Assembly (NCBI RefSeq): GCF_007830545.1
Contig: NZ_VLLF01000006.1
Location: 264,579-328,578 of the forward strand
DNA: 64,000 nt
DNA from: Roseibium hamelinense
GTDB lineage: Bacteria > Pseudomonadota > Alphaproteobacteria > Rhizobiales > Stappiaceae
Direction: 5' to 3'
Shown here: positions 8,015 to 17,601 of the stretch, piece after piece
Layout of the letters: each line of letters begins with the position of its first letter
Numbering within the stretch: position 1 is the stretch's first letter
Made by a program: the position numbers and the translations under genes
Notes under the pieces: model-generated
What the model saw: only the letters and a program-made list of their open reading frames with translations
What the model was told of the DNA's origin: nothing
The model's database searches: none

Positions 8015-8917
8015 ATGCCGGAACAGACGCCAAAAACGCCACAGCAAATGTCGAGCAAGTCGCTATTCGAGAAAGCCTTGCGCACCGTTTTGCGTCCCAT
8101 CGCAAAGGCCATGATTGCGCATGGCGTTCCGCTTTCGACCGGACTTTCAATTCTTAAGGAAGTGCTTGTCGATGTTGCCTCTCAGGACACGGCAGACGGC
8201 AAACCGCCTTCTGATAGCCGCATCACTGCGATCACCGGTGTTCATCGGAAGGACGTAAAGGCAATCCGGGAGCGGGATGAGCAAACACCGCCGGAAGCCA
8301 AACCCAGTGTGATTGGAAATGTGGTCGGCCGGTGGTTGGGAAGCAGTCAGTACCAGACGCCAGATGGCCTGCCCGCGCCGCTGCCGAGGACCCGGCAGCC
8401 GGACGGCGCGCCGAGTTTTGCCGACATCGTGCGGGAGGTCAGCACAGATATTCGCCCTGCCTCTGTTTTGGAGGCTATGTCCGCTCAACGCTTGATAGAG
8501 ATACGGGAGGCATCTGATGAGGTGGTCCTTCGAACCCAAGCCTATATTCCAACAGGTGACCGGTCCGACCTGTATGATTTTTGGGGCAAGAACCTTCGCG
8601 ATCACGTGTTGGCGGCAACGCACAATGTGACCGCTGAAGGCGGTGCGCCCGTTTTTTTTGAACGCGCGGTCTTTTATCATCAGTTGACGGACAAGTCTGT
8701 CGCGCAGTTGGATGCCGATGCACGCGCGGCGGGAATGGCAGTGCTCCAAAATTTGAACAAATCTGCAAGTACTCTTCAAGAGCACGACAGGTCGGCTGCA
8801 GATGCAAAGCACAGGTTCCGGTTCGGTATGTTTTTCTACACAGAGCCGGAAACGGATGTATCCAAATCAGAGGACGAAAATGATACCGCCAAAGACAGGG
8901 CGTCAGGAAATGACTGA
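8015..8917 (+). CDS. DUF6502 family protein
   Basis: A 300-residue soluble protein resembling the uncharacterised DUF6502 family. It opens with a helical region (LFEKALRTVLRPIAKAMIAHGVPLSTGLSILKEVLV) and an HTH-like stretch (SRITAITGVHRKDVKAI), so a DNA-binding or regulatory role is possible but unproven. ATG at 8015 follows GGAAGGAG; the upstream frame back to 7769 overlaps the divergent fasciclin gene. Its last 8 bases overlap the DUF5666 gene, implying translational coupling and a shared function. Confidence 0.8.
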   Translation: MPEQTPKTPQQMSSKSLFEKALRTVLRPIAKAMIAHGVPLSTGLSILKEVLVDVASQDTADGKPPSDSRITAITGVHRKDVKAIRERDEQTPPEAKPSVIGNVVGRWLGSSQYQTPDGLPAPLPRTRQPDGAPSFADIVREVSTDIRPASVLEAMSAQRLIEIREASDEVVLRTQAYIPTGDRSDLYDFWGKNLRDHVLAATHNVTAEGGAPVFFERAVFYHQLTDKSVAQLDADARAAGMAVLQNLNKSASTLQEHDRSAADAKHRFRFGMFFYTEPETDVSKSEDENDTAKDRASGND

Positions 8918-9929
8918 TTTCGTTTCCCGTATGCGCATCAGTGTTCAAGCCTTTAAACGTGGCAAACTGCTCCAGTTCGTGGCTTTTCTTTTGATGATCA
9001 TTGGTCTGGCTTTGGCTGTGCCTCCGTCAGACTCCCTTGCGCAACAGGCCCACAACCGGGACGGCGGCATCGGAGGAACAGGTATTGTTTTCGGTCCGGT
9101 TGACCGTCTTGGGAGCATTGTTGTCAACGGGATGCGGATCGAGACGGCAAATGCGCGCCTGTCGAGTTTTCCGAACCGGCTTGGCGGTGGCGCCGTCGAA
9201 ACAGGAGATACGGTATTCGCCTCTATCCGTTCTTCGGCCAGCGGTCCTTCTGCCAACCGGGTTGTGCGCTTTTACCCGATCTCTGGTCCTGTGACCTCGG
9301 CCGGCCGGGGGGCGATAGAAGTCATGGGAACACGGGTGGACATACCCGCTGGAACACCGGTTGTCGATTTCACCGGTTCGGCAGTGCGATTGCGGGCAGG
9401 CGACACGGTTCGCGTCAGCGGTCTTTGGCGCGGCCAACGCATCGTGGCCAGCCGTGTTGTGAAAGCTCCCAATGTGCCTGTCACTTTAAGTGGTCAGTTT
9501 CGCCCGGTCGGTACCGGGAACGGTGTCGGCTCAACACGGGTAGAGATGAGACAGGATTTTGCTCTCGGTGCATTTGTGACTATTCGCGGCCGTTTTGACG
9601 GGAGCACTTTGGCAGCGGAGCGGGTCAGTCAGACCCTGCCCCTACGTCTTGATCGTCAAACGGGATTGTTGTCGGCTCAGGGCTTCCTGGCGAGAGACTT
9701 TGCCGGATCAGGTTACCATCTGTCAGGTTTTGGCCTGCCCATGAACCAAGCGTCTCCGGTCGGGCGGCAAACCGGCATCCGGTCGGTGTTTTTTGGCGTT
9801 GTTTCGGGTGGCTATTTGATCGAAGACCGGGTCAGTCTTCCTGACAGTGCGGCTGCTCGGCGTCAGGAGTTGGACAGTCTCAGGCCAACGGAAGTGCCGG
9901 GCAACTGGCGGGCCTTCTACCAGCGCTAG
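8910..9929 (+). CDS. Exported DUF5666 domain protein
   Basis: A protein of about 339 residues with an N-terminal membrane or signal segment (LLQFVAFLLMIIGLALA, ending near SLAQQA) and a GGIGGTGI motif. Repeated short beta domains follow, of the DUF5666 type: VDRLGSIVVNGMRIETA, GRGAIEVMGTRVDIPAG, LRAGDTVRVSGLWRGQRIVASRV. These resemble OB-like or cell-surface modules and are predicted to be periplasmic. The start is uncertain: ATG at 8910 gives the 8-base overlap with the DUF6502 gene, while ATG at 8880 has a better GAGGA site. The pairing with DUF6502 suggests one uncharacterised two-gene unit. Confidence 0.8.
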   Translation: MTDFVSRMRISVQAFKRGKLLQFVAFLLMIIGLALAVPPSDSLAQQAHNRDGGIGGTGIVFGPVDRLGSIVVNGMRIETANARLSSFPNRLGGGAVETGDTVFASIRSSASGPSANRVVRFYPISGPVTSAGRGAIEVMGTRVDIPAGTPVVDFTGSAVRLRAGDTVRVSGLWRGQRIVASRVVKAPNVPVTLSGQFRPVGTGNGVGSTRVEMRQDFALGAFVTIRGRFDGSTLAAERVSQTLPLRLDRQTGLLSAQGFLARDFAGSGYHLSGFGLPMNQASPVGRQTGIRSVFFGVVSGGYLIEDRVSLPDSAAARRQELDSLRPTEVPGNWRAFYQR

Positions 9930-9957
9930 ACGGCCATGCCGTTTCTTTGAAAAGGAA

Positions 9958-9989
9958 AACCCGGCTTGCGGCCGGGTTTTTTCTTTTTC
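9958..9989. terminator. Bidirectional intrinsic terminator
   Basis: AACCCGGC and GCCGGGTT pair around a 5-base loop, followed by a T-rich run on the plus strand and preceded by A residues, so it can serve both the DUF5666 gene (plus) and the FAH-family gene (minus). Confidence 0.85.
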
Positions 9990-9997
9990 CTGCTAGT

Positions 9998-10684
9998 CTA
10001 AATGACGGTCACACTGAGATCCGGCAGACCATCGATATGGCCGTCCAGTTTGTCGCCCTTTTGAACGGGGCCAACCCCAGAGGGAGTGCCGGTCAGAATC
10101 ACGTCGCCAGCAGCCAAGGAAAAGTAGCGGGACAGATAGGAGATCATGTCGGGCACTTTCCAAATCATTTGATTGAGATCACCTTCCTGGCGCAGCTCTC
10201 CGTTGACCGACAGGGAAATGCGCCCGTTTTGCAAGTGACCAATCTCCGAAATCGGCAGGATTTCGCTGATCGGCGCAGAATGTTCAAATGCCTTCGCGAC
10301 TTCCCAGGGACGGCCTGATTTTTTTGCTTCGGCCTGAAGATCGCGCCGGGTCATATCAAGCGCAACCGCATAGCCGAACACATGCTCAAGCGCATCCCGC
10401 TCCGAAATGTCGGAGCCGCCGGATTTCAGGAGAACCGCCAACTCGATCTCGTGATGCACGTCTGCGCTCATGGCCGGGTAGGGGAAGGTTTGCCCGCAAT
10501 AGACATTGTCCGGATTTTTTTGAAAGAAAAACGGTGGCTCGCGGTCAGGATCGTGGCCCATTTCAACAGCATGAGCGGCATAGTTCCTGCCGATACAGTA
10601 AACCCGGTTGACCGGAAAAGAGGCTTCGCTGCGGAAGACCGGCAGGGTCACCGGCTCCGGAGCGTCAATAGCAAGCGGACTCAT
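9998..10684 (-). CDS. Fumarylacetoacetate hydrolase (FAH) family protein
   Basis: A 228-residue protein of the single-domain FAH fold. It has the hallmark VYCIGRNYAAHA near residue 30, the metal-binding HHEIELAVLL block, VFGYAVALDMTRRDLQ, and GDVILTGTPSGVGPVQKGD at the end. Family members are Mg-dependent acylpyruvases, oxaloacetate decarboxylases or dioate hydratase/hydrolases. The YcgM/FAHD1-like length favours acylpyruvase or oxaloacetate tautomerase activity, but this is not decided by sequence. ATG at 10684 lies 16 bases after the ychF stop, so the gene is probably in its operon. Confidence 0.88.
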   Translation of the reverse strand: MSPLAIDAPEPVTLPVFRSEASFPVNRVYCIGRNYAAHAVEMGHDPDREPPFFFQKNPDNVYCGQTFPYPAMSADVHHEIELAVLLKSGGSDISERDALEHVFGYAVALDMTRRDLQAEAKKSGRPWEVAKAFEHSAPISEILPISEIGHLQNGRISLSVNGELRQEGDLNQMIWKVPDMISYLSRYFSLAAGDVILTGTPSGVGPVQKGDKLDGHIDGLPDLSVTVI

Positions 10685-10700
10685 GACGAAGTCTCCAAGA

Positions 10701-11801
10701 TCACGTGTTGAACTTGAAGAGCAAAACATCGCCGTCCTTGACGATGTACTCTTTGCCTTCGTCACGGGATTTGCCGGCTTCCTTGGCAGCTGTCTCGCCT
10801 CCCAATGACACGTAGTCGTTATAGGCGATTGTCTGGGCACGAATGAACCCGCGCTCAAAATCCGTGTGAATGACACCTGCTGCACCGGGTGCCTTGGTGC
10901 CCTGTGTAATTGTCCATGCCCGGGTTTCCTTTGGCCCGGCCGTGAAATAAGTGATCAAGCCGAGAAGATCGTATCCGGCCCGGATCAATCGGTCGAGGCC
11001 GGGTTCTTCAAGGCCAATTGTTTCAAGAAATTCTGCTTGTTCTTCTTTATCGAGCTGCGAAACTTCAGCTTCGATGGCCGCGGAAATAACCACTGCTCCC
11101 GCGCCCTCCGCCTGGGCCTTTTGAACAACTTTCTCAGACAGCGCATTGCCGGTTGCTGCTGCGGCTTCATCAACATTGCACACATAAAGAACGGGCTTTG
11201 ACGTCAGCAGGTTCAATCCGTCCAGGATCTTTTTTTCCTCCGGATCAGTGAGACCTAGCGTGCGTGCCGGTTTGCCGTCCTGAAGCAGTGCCAGGGCCGC
11301 TTCCATGACAGGGATGACCGCTTTCGCTTCCTTGTCTCCGCTTGTCGCCTTTTTCTTCAAGGGTGCGATCCGGCGTTCGAGGCTTTCCATGTCCGCGACC
11401 ATGAGCTCGGTCTCGACCGTGTCAGCATCCTCGATCGGATCAACTTTGCCTTCCACATGCGTTATATCGCCGTCTTCAAAGCAACGAAGAACATGAACGA
11501 TCGCATCGACTTCACGGATATTCGCCAGAAACTGGTTGCCAAGGCCTTCGCCCTTAGAGGCTCCGCGCACGAGGCCCGCAATATCGACAAAGGTGATGCG
11601 GGTCGGAATGACTTCCTTTGATCCGGCAATGCCGCGAATGGCATCCAGACGGGGATCGGGTACGGCCACTTCGCCGGTGTTCGGCTCGATCGTACAAAAA
11701 GGGTAGTTTGCCGCCTGAGCGGCGGCTGTTTTCGTGAGCGCGTTAAAGAGCGTGGACTTGCCGACATTCGGCAGCCCGACAATGCCGCACTGAAATCCCA
11801 T
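10701..11801 (-). CDS. ychF: Redox-regulated P-loop ATPase YchF
   Basis: A 366-residue protein at the normal family length. The N-terminal G domain has the P-loop GLPNVGKST (8-16) and the G3 motif DIAGLVRGASKGEGLG. A coiled-coil insert follows in the middle and a C-terminal TGS domain (AGVIHTDFERGFIRAQ) ends the protein. YchF prefers ATP, binds ribosomes and affects leaderless-mRNA translation and oxidative-stress sensitivity. In many bacteria it lies next to pth, as here, although an RNase T2 gene has been inserted between them. Confidence 0.97.
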   Translation of the reverse strand: MGFQCGIVGLPNVGKSTLFNALTKTAAAQAANYPFCTIEPNTGEVAVPDPRLDAIRGIAGSKEVIPTRITFVDIAGLVRGASKGEGLGNQFLANIREVDAIVHVLRCFEDGDITHVEGKVDPIEDADTVETELMVADMESLERRIAPLKKKATSGDKEAKAVIPVMEAALALLQDGKPARTLGLTDPEEKKILDGLNLLTSKPVLYVCNVDEAAAATGNALSEKVVQKAQAEGAGAVVISAAIEAEVSQLDKEEQAEFLETIGLEEPGLDRLIRAGYDLLGLITYFTAGPKETRAWTITQGTKAPGAAGVIHTDFERGFIRAQTIAYNDYVSLGGETAAKEAGKSRDEGKEYIVKDGDVLLFKFNT

Positions 11802-11911
11802 GTGAGGTCGCTTTCGGTTGGGAAGCTGAAAAAAGGTTGTCGGCTATTTGCCGGAAGCTCCGGCTGAGGTCAAGGCTCCCCACGGGCGAAGGGCGGAAAG
11901 ACGGGGCTGCA

Positions 11912-12958
11912 CTATTGTAAACCGGCCCCGTCAATGATGCCACCTCGGCAGCCGGGTGCGACGGGGCTTGCTGCCTTTAACAGTTCGGAGATGGGGGTTT
12001 GCGGTGAAATCTGCCCCTTCAAATTGACACGGATTTCAAGTGCAAGGTTTCGAGTGCCATCTTCAGTGCAAACCAAAGAGACGCGTTCGCCGGTGCCGTC
12101 GCCAAAAGACCGGTTAAATGCATCCCGGATTCTGCGGATCGATATATATTGTCCGATCCCGTTTGGCAGAAAGTCGCCCAACTCGCTTTGATTGATGGCG
12201 TCAGTCAGAAGAAGCGTGTCGTCAAAGTACTCGTCGGCGCCGCCCAGCCCCCGGTAGCACGTACCGTGTTTAATCCATTCATGCCGCTCCAGACCGCTGG
12301 CAATGCCAGGCATGGCATCGGTAAGATTTCTTCGTGTCTCCCGGTCGACATCCGGTTCAGGCAAGCGGTCCCAGTTCCCGCTTTCATCAAGGCGAACCAA
12401 TGCCGGGTCAACTCCGCAATAGACGTTGTCCCGTGGTTGGGGCCACAGGCCGTGGATGGAGAGCTGGGCCACAGCTCTGGGCAAGCGCCCGGAGTTAAGG
12501 GCCTTGCATTCCGGCAGGTGCGAACGAGTCTCGCAAATGGCCGGTTGCCAGTTCAGCGCGAGCACGTTGTCGGTGCTTTCCCCCTGCCTTTCTGCGATAC
12601 TAGCAGGGGTCAACTGGCCACACGTGGTTTCCACCCAACGCTGCGTGGTGACCGGCGCATCAGGTATCTCGACTAGCACATAATCGCCGCCGGTTTTGTT
12701 CAGGCCCTGCACAGTGTAGGACGTGCCTGGCCGTGTGGTGACGTCTCCCGGATTGGTCGTGTTGCGGATTGACTGAAAGGCCGGGCAGGCGGCATCTGCG
12801 TCGAATTGGCCAGCCAACGGCTCAAAGGCGCCAGCAGGTGGAGTTGAAAGGACAGTTAAACCGAAGCAGGCTACTAGCGCGAAGAACGGATAAGATGTCA
12901 TAGGGGTGGCTCTTGTGACGGTGTCGTTTCCAGTAGACATACGGAGCAACGCCGGCAT
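11912..12958 (-). CDS. Secreted ribonuclease T2 family protein with N-terminal extension
   Basis: A 348-residue protein. A signal peptide (PFFALVACFGLTVLSTPPAGA) is followed by about 75 residues of unassigned sequence with paired cysteines, and then the RNase T2 domain. Both catalytic signatures are intact: CAS I SIHGLWPQ and CAS II HEWIKHGTC, giving the two catalytic histidines and the Glu/Lys/His set. Periplasmic RNase T2 (RNase I type) cleaves RNA through 2',3'-cyclic phosphates. No start has a convincing ribosome site; 12958 is the longest, with 12940 and 12901 as alternatives. It sits between pth and ychF, 15 bases after the pth stop. A second T2 enzyme occurs at 44832-45500. Confidence 0.88.
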   Translation of the reverse strand: MPALLRMSTGNDTVTRATPMTSYPFFALVACFGLTVLSTPPAGAFEPLAGQFDADAACPAFQSIRNTTNPGDVTTRPGTSYTVQGLNKTGGDYVLVEIPDAPVTTQRWVETTCGQLTPASIAERQGESTDNVLALNWQPAICETRSHLPECKALNSGRLPRAVAQLSIHGLWPQPRDNVYCGVDPALVRLDESGNWDRLPEPDVDRETRRNLTDAMPGIASGLERHEWIKHGTCYRGLGGADEYFDDTLLLTDAINQSELGDFLPNGIGQYISIRRIRDAFNRSFGDGTGERVSLVCTEDGTRNLALEIRVNLKGQISPQTPISELLKAASPVAPGCRGGIIDGAGLQ

Positions 12959-12973
12959 GACAAGGTGCGGCCG

Positions 12974-13726
12974 TCAGGTGGCGTCTTTGTTGCCCAGAAG
13001 CTTTTTGAGCATCTCCGCCATTGGCCCCTTTTTCGGCAGTTCGGCCGTTTTTGTTTGCCGGGCCTGCCGGATATGGCTTTGGCCTTTGGGACCCGGCTTT
13101 CCCGATGGTGCTGACTTTGTCTCGGTGCTTGTTCTAGCCGGGCGCTTCGCTTTTTCAGGGTCCAGCGCCAGGGTCAGTTTGTTGGAGAACTGGCTATCTT
13201 TGCCGGCAGCGAGCAAATCCGCATGACGTGCAATTTCATCCAGCAGCGGCTCCAGCCACTCCCTATCGGCTTTCGCGAAGTCGCCGAGCACGTAATTGGA
13301 AACAAGGCGTTTTTCGCCCGGATGCCCGATTCCCAGCCGCAGGCGGCGGTAGTTTTCGCCGATGTGGGCCGTGATTGAGCGCAAACCGTTGTGGCCGCCA
13401 TGTCCGCCGCCTTTTTTCATGCGGAATTTTGCAGGTGGCAGGTCCAATTCATCATAAATGACCACCACATCGTCCGGCTGCAGTTTGTAAAAGCGGATCG
13501 CTTCGCCGACCGCCCGCCCGGATTCATTCATAAAAGTGGACGGCTTCAGTAGCAGCACTTTTTCAGAGCCAAGCAGACCTTCTGACACCTGGCCTTGAAA
13601 CCGAGCCCTCCATGGCGCGAAAGACGATGATTGGCGATGGATCTCGTCTACCGCGAGAAACCCGATATTGTGACGATTGCGCTCATACTTAGCGCCAGGA
13701 TTTCCCAAACCGACAATCAAACGCAT
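12974..13726 (-). CDS. pth: Peptidyl-tRNA hydrolase
   Basis: A 250-residue protein. Residues 1-190 form the Pth fold with VGLGNPG at 5-11 (Asn9), catalytic His19, MNES (Asn67), YDELDLP (Asp92) and GGGHGGHNG (Asn113). It recycles peptidyl-tRNA dropped by ribosomes. The last roughly 60 residues are a basic, low-complexity tail ([20 protein letters not shown]) not needed for catalysis and typical of alphaproteobacterial Pth proteins. It follows rplY but is separated from it by a terminator at 13772-13800. Confidence 0.97.
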   Translation of the reverse strand: MRLIVGLGNPGAKYERNRHNIGFLAVDEIHRQSSSFAPWRARFQGQVSEGLLGSEKVLLLKPSTFMNESGRAVGEAIRFYKLQPDDVVVIYDELDLPPAKFRMKKGGGHGGHNGLRSITAHIGENYRRLRLGIGHPGEKRLVSNYVLGDFAKADREWLEPLLDEIARHADLLAAGKDSQFSNKLTLALDPEKAKRPARTSTETKSAPSGKPGPKGQSHIRQARQTKTAELPKKGPMAEMLKKLLGNKDAT

Positions 13727-13771
13727 GAAGCAATCGCCTTTAAGTTTCAGATTTGACGCGCCGCTTATACA

Positions 13772-13800
13772 AAAAGAAGAGGGACGGTAAAACCGTCCCC
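13772..13800 (-). terminator. Intrinsic terminator after rplY
   Basis: On the minus strand GGGACGGT, a 3-base loop and ACCGTCCC form a perfect 8-bp stem followed by TCTTCTTTTTG. It lies between rplY and pth and should uncouple the abundant ribosomal protein from its neighbours. Confidence 0.8.
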
Positions 13801-13828
13801 CTCAAAAGCTTGCGATTGCCGGAAGAGC

Positions 13829-14461
13829 TTATGCGTCTTCTCCGCCTTCGCCTTCGCCTTCATCACCGCCCTCAGCGTCATCTTCCGATTTCATGCCGGC
13901 CGGAGCCGCGATCGTTGCGATGGTGAAATCGCGATCTGTAATCGTCGGATGTACATTTTCCGGCAGGTTGACGTCGGAGATGTTCAACGTGTCGCCCGGT
14001 TGAGCCTTGGACAAGTCGATTTCGAACGCTTCCGGGATTTCGTCCGCAGGAACCGTGACTTCGACTGCGTGACGGACGATGTTCAGAACTGCGCCCTTTT
14101 TGATACCTGGGCACTTGTCTTCATTCAGGAAGTGCACCGGGATTTCCACGGTCAACGTCGTGTCCTTGCCAACGCGCAGAAAATCAACATGCATGACATC
14201 GTCACGCACCGGATGCAGCTGATAGTCCTTGGCAATGACCTGGTGCTTCTTGCCATCGACAGTGATCGTGCCGATATGCGTCATGAAGCCACCCTTGTGC
14301 AGAGTGAGGGTGGTTTCCTTGATCGGCACCGCGATCGAGAGGGGTGGTTTTTTGTCGCCGTAGATCACGGCAGGAAGAAGACCTTCGCGACGCAATGCAC
14401 GAGCGGACCCCTTTCCCACCCGTTCACGTGCCGACGCCTTCAGCTCATAGCTGGTAGCCAT
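13829..14461 (-). CDS. rplY: Large-subunit ribosomal protein bL25 / stress protein Ctc
   Basis: A 210-residue long form of bL25 (CTC type). The N-terminal 5S-rRNA-binding domain begins [30 protein letters not shown], and a TL5-like beta domain follows ([20 protein letters not shown]). The C-terminal tail is strongly acidic ([13 protein letters not shown], ending GEGEGGEDA). The long form with an acidic tail is usual in alphaproteobacteria. It is the first gene of the rplY-pth-RNase T2-ychF block on the minus strand. Confidence 0.96.
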   Translation of the reverse strand: MATSYELKASARERVGKGSARALRREGLLPAVIYGDKKPPLSIAVPIKETTLTLHKGGFMTHIGTITVDGKKHQVIAKDYQLHPVRDDVMHVDFLRVGKDTTLTVEIPVHFLNEDKCPGIKKGAVLNIVRHAVEVTVPADEIPEAFEIDLSKAQPGDTLNISDVNLPENVHPTITDRDFTIATIAAPAGMKSEDDAEGGDEGEGEGGEDA

Positions 14462-14823
14462 GGCAAACTCCTATGGGTATAAAATCGGACCGGCGGATTT
14501 CTGCGCCGTGCGTGACTTCAGTTGTCCGGGATCGGTCCACAAGCGCCTCCTCCAGGGGGGTAAACGCGGGCGCGGGTATACCCGACCTTTTCCAAAAGCG
14601 CAAGTTTGTTGCCGCTCACTGGAAACTGACTTTTTCACCAAGGGTAAGTTTGCGGCAGGCTGAAACGTCTGCAAGTAATTTTCTGGGACACCATCCTGGA
14701 TAGATAAAAATACGCTTAGGTTGTATTTTATAATATATTCTACTTTTATTCATTCGTATATATACTTACTCTTAATCTCTGGGGGGAACAATTAGCTTCG
14801 CTTTCGCCGAATAGGAGGTTCGC
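14462..14823. promoter_or_regulatory. AT-rich divergent promoter region
   Basis: This 362-base gap separates rplY from the divergent Cache-protein/chemoreceptor pair. The right half (about 14695-14790) is very AT-rich for this genome, with TATAAT-like strings around 14729-14734. I could not find a well-spaced -35 partner, so no promoter is called. Nothing coding or structured stands out in the left half. Confidence 0.3.
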
Positions 14824-15375
14824 ATGCGAGGTCTATTCCTATCCACAGCAGCATTGCTTTGCTCTATCCAGCTAGCAGGCGCCAATGAATTCCAGTCAGA
14901 GCTCGAGACGCTTGCCAATGCTCAGATTGCAGAAATCGCAGCTGCGTCAGAGGTAACGGCCGCAGTCAAGGCTCAAAACACCGAAACGTCCGGATACGAT
15001 CAGACGAAAATCGATGAGCTGGATACCACATGGAGGTCTGAGGCCGACTCCATCGATCAGCCGATGATCCACGCTATCTTGGACAATGATTTGTCGGGTT
15101 ACCTGGCCGATATCCAAGACAGCAGCGATGGTCTGTTTACAGAGATTTTCGTGATGGATGCCAAGGGGCTGAACGTCGGGCAGAGCGACGTCACCTCAGA
15201 TTATTGGCAGGGTGATGAAGCCAAGTGGCAGGACACCTTCGGCAAGGGCCCCGGATCGGTTCACATCAGCGACTTGGAACAAGACGAAAGCACCCAGCTG
15301 CTGCAAAGCCAGGTGAGCGTGCCAGTCGTTGATCCGGACAGCGGCGATGTCATCGGTGCCGTACGTTCGGCGTGA
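14824..15375 (+). CDS. Periplasmic Cache/PDC-like sensor protein
   Basis: A 183-residue exported protein: a signal peptide (MRGLFLSTAALLCSIQLAGA), a helical segment, then a PDC/Cache-like alpha-beta domain (LFTEIFVMDAKGLNVGQSDVTSDYWQGDEAKWQDTF). The last part is typical of the Cache beta-sheet that ends just before a membrane helix (VSVPVVDPDSGDVIGAVR), yet here the chain stops without a helix. It has a strong AGGAGG site and its TGA is directly followed by the ATG of the chemoreceptor. I infer that it is a detached ligand-binding partner for that receptor. Confidence 0.75.
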   Translation: MRGLFLSTAALLCSIQLAGANEFQSELETLANAQIAEIAAASEVTAAVKAQNTETSGYDQTKIDELDTTWRSEADSIDQPMIHAILDNDLSGYLADIQDSSDGLFTEIFVMDAKGLNVGQSDVTSDYWQGDEAKWQDTFGKGPGSVHISDLEQDESTQLLQSQVSVPVVDPDSGDVIGAVRSA

Positions 15376-17577
15376 ATGTCGAGAAACTCTAACAATCAAA
15401 AGTTTGGCGGTGCGCTCAGGCGAACCGCCTTTTTCAATGGGGAGGCTGTTGTGCAGGTATCCAGGAAGCTGCCGATCATCATGGTCGGAATTGCATTGCT
15501 TTGCTCGGCAAGTGTGGGTGCCGCCAGCTATTTTTCAGGTGCTCACAGCATCCTTGAAATGTCGCGCGAAAAACTCAGCAGCCTTGCAGAAAGCCGGAAG
15601 GATGCTCTGCTCGACTATCTCACCGGACAACAACAAGCCGTCGCGTCCCATGTCTCCGGCAAGACGTTAAGGGCCGCTTATTCGGATTTTGATGCCAATT
15701 GGACCAAGTATGGCGACCGGGCACAGGAGTTGCTGACGACAATATATGTGACTGACAACCCTCATCCCGAAGACGAGCGCGCAGAACTGGTTAAAGCCGG
15801 ACGCAAACCTTACGACCGGGCTCATGCCAAACACCATCAGGTGATGCGCGACTACGCGGATTTGAACGGTTATCCGGACCTTATGTTTGTGAATACGGCT
15901 GGAGATGTAATTTACACTGTGAACAAACGTGCCGATTTCGCGCGTAACTTGAATGAGGGCGAATGGCAGGACACCGTCGCAGCCCGTGTTTTCAATAAGG
16001 CGCTCAACGGCCCCTCAGATGCCGTTCACAAGGCTGATGCCGCGCGATATCCGACAGCCGCTGATGAGCCGACCGGTTTTCTGGCCTCTCCGATTTCGGT
16101 AGGGTCAAAAACAATCGGAATCGCGCTGTACCAGACGCCTGTGATCAAGATCAGCAGCCTGCTCGGGAAGTATTCCGGTCTTGGAGAAACCGGAAACGTG
16201 TTTTTCGTCAACGCGGACGCAATTGCCCAAAATGACAGCATGCGAACCCCGGACGTTTCAGAGGTCGGAGCGCAATTGTTCGAAAGCCAGGATGTGCTTT
16301 CGAATCTGACCGGTGATGCGGTGTTCATGGAGATTCCTGACTTCACCGGCAGCAGAGTATACGCGGCGGTGGTCCCTTTCACATTTCTGGGCAATTCCTA
16401 CGCACTTGTTGTTGTTCAAAACGTTGCGGAGGTTTTGGCGCCACTATCCAACTTGCGCAACTGGATCGTCGCGATCACGCTGCTCAGCGCTGTTGTTGCC
16501 GGAATTTTCGGGTTCCTCGTATCGGCAAAACTCTCCGGGCGTATTCAGAGCCTGGCAACTGCGATGGCGGATCTTGCCGACGGGAACACCAATATTGAAG
16601 TCCCCGGACAGGTCGGCAGCGATGAAATCGCTGACATGGCGCGGACGGTCGAGGTGTTCCGAGAAAATGCTTTGGAGCGCGACCAGCTGCAAGCCCAGCA
16701 GTCTCAGTCCCAACAGGCGGAAGCGGCGAAAGCCAACGCTGTTGGTGCGCTGATTGCGCAGTTTCGAGAGGATGTTGCGCAGATGCTGGATATGGTCTCA
16801 GCAAACAGCGACCAGATGAAAACGGCTGCCGAGGGGCTGAACGGGATTGCAGACGAAACCGCCTCTGAATCCACCAGTGCATCGGCTGCCTCTGAACAGG
16901 CGTCGGCAAATGTTCAATCTGTTGCTTCTGCTGCTGAAGAGCTTTCTGTTTCCATTCAGGAAATCCACCGGCAGGTCGGCAATACGACGCAGATCGTCCG
17001 CGAAGCCGTGACTTCGGCTTTGGAGACGAATGAGAAGATTGGTGGTCTTGAAAAACTCGCTCAAAACATTGGTGACGTTGTGAAGCTGATCTCCGATATC
17101 GCCGAGCAAACCAATCTTCTGGCTTTGAATGCAACCATCGAAGCTGCGCGTGCGGGCGAGGCCGGCCGCGGATTTGCGGTGGTTGCCTCGGAGGTGAAAG
17201 AACTGGCCACCCAAACGGCGAAGGCAACAGAAGAGATTACGGCGCAGGTTGAAGAGGTTCAAACTGCAACGAATGAGGCTGCGACTGCCATCGCCGGGAT
17301 CACTGAAACGATGGACAAAGTGGATCGGTATACTGGAAATATGGCAACCTCGATTGATGAACAGGGTGCTGCGACCAGCGAGATTTCGGCGAGTGTTCAA
17401 GAGGCTGCGCAAGGCACGCGGTCGGTGGCCGGTTCTATGGTGCGGATCTCCGACAAGTCGCAACTCACGAGCAGGTCCGCCAGCGACGTCTTGAGCGCCT
17501 CAACCGATGTTCAAAACAAGACGATGCACCTGCGCCAAACGGTAGACCGTTTTCTCGCGGCTGTCGAAGCGGCCTGA
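15376..17577 (+). CDS. Methyl-accepting chemotaxis protein (Cache-HAMP-MCP)
   Basis: A 733-residue transmembrane chemoreceptor. TM1 is about residues 33-55, then a large periplasmic Cache-type sensor ([23 protein letters not shown]). TM2 is about 361-381, followed by HAMP ([16 protein letters not shown]) and a cytoplasmic coiled coil. The kinase-contact hairpin [21 protein letters not shown] starts near residue 577. It signals through CheA/CheW, which lie outside this window. Its first codon abuts the stop of the periplasmic Cache protein, and it has no ribosome site of its own that I can see, so translation is probably coupled. Confidence 0.95.
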   Translation: MSRNSNNQKFGGALRRTAFFNGEAVVQVSRKLPIIMVGIALLCSASVGAASYFSGAHSILEMSREKLSSLAESRKDALLDYLTGQQQAVASHVSGKTLRAAYSDFDANWTKYGDRAQELLTTIYVTDNPHPEDERAELVKAGRKPYDRAHAKHHQVMRDYADLNGYPDLMFVNTAGDVIYTVNKRADFARNLNEGEWQDTVAARVFNKALNGPSDAVHKADAARYPTAADEPTGFLASPISVGSKTIGIALYQTPVIKISSLLGKYSGLGETGNVFFVNADAIAQNDSMRTPDVSEVGAQLFESQDVLSNLTGDAVFMEIPDFTGSRVYAAVVPFTFLGNSYALVVVQNVAEVLAPLSNLRNWIVAITLLSAVVAGIFGFLVSAKLSGRIQSLATAMADLADGNTNIEVPGQVGSDEIADMARTVEVFRENALERDQLQAQQSQSQQAEAAKANAVGALIAQFREDVAQMLDMVSANSDQMKTAAEGLNGIADETASESTSASAASEQASANVQSVASAAEELSVSIQEIHRQVGNTTQIVREAVTSALETNEKIGGLEKLAQNIGDVVKLISDIAEQTNLLALNATIEAARAGEAGRGFAVVASEVKELATQTAKATEEITAQVEEVQTATNEAATAIAGITETMDKVDRYTGNMATSIDEQGAATSEISASVQEAAQGTRSVAGSMVRISDKSQLTSRSASDVLSASTDVQNKTMHLRQTVDRFLAAVEAA

Positions 17578-17601
17578 TCAAGATCCGAGCCAGACTGGCC
17601 C

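Noticed and set aside
16484..17227. 247-residue minus-strand frame
   Set aside because: Opposite the chemoreceptor gene, with no coherent domain.
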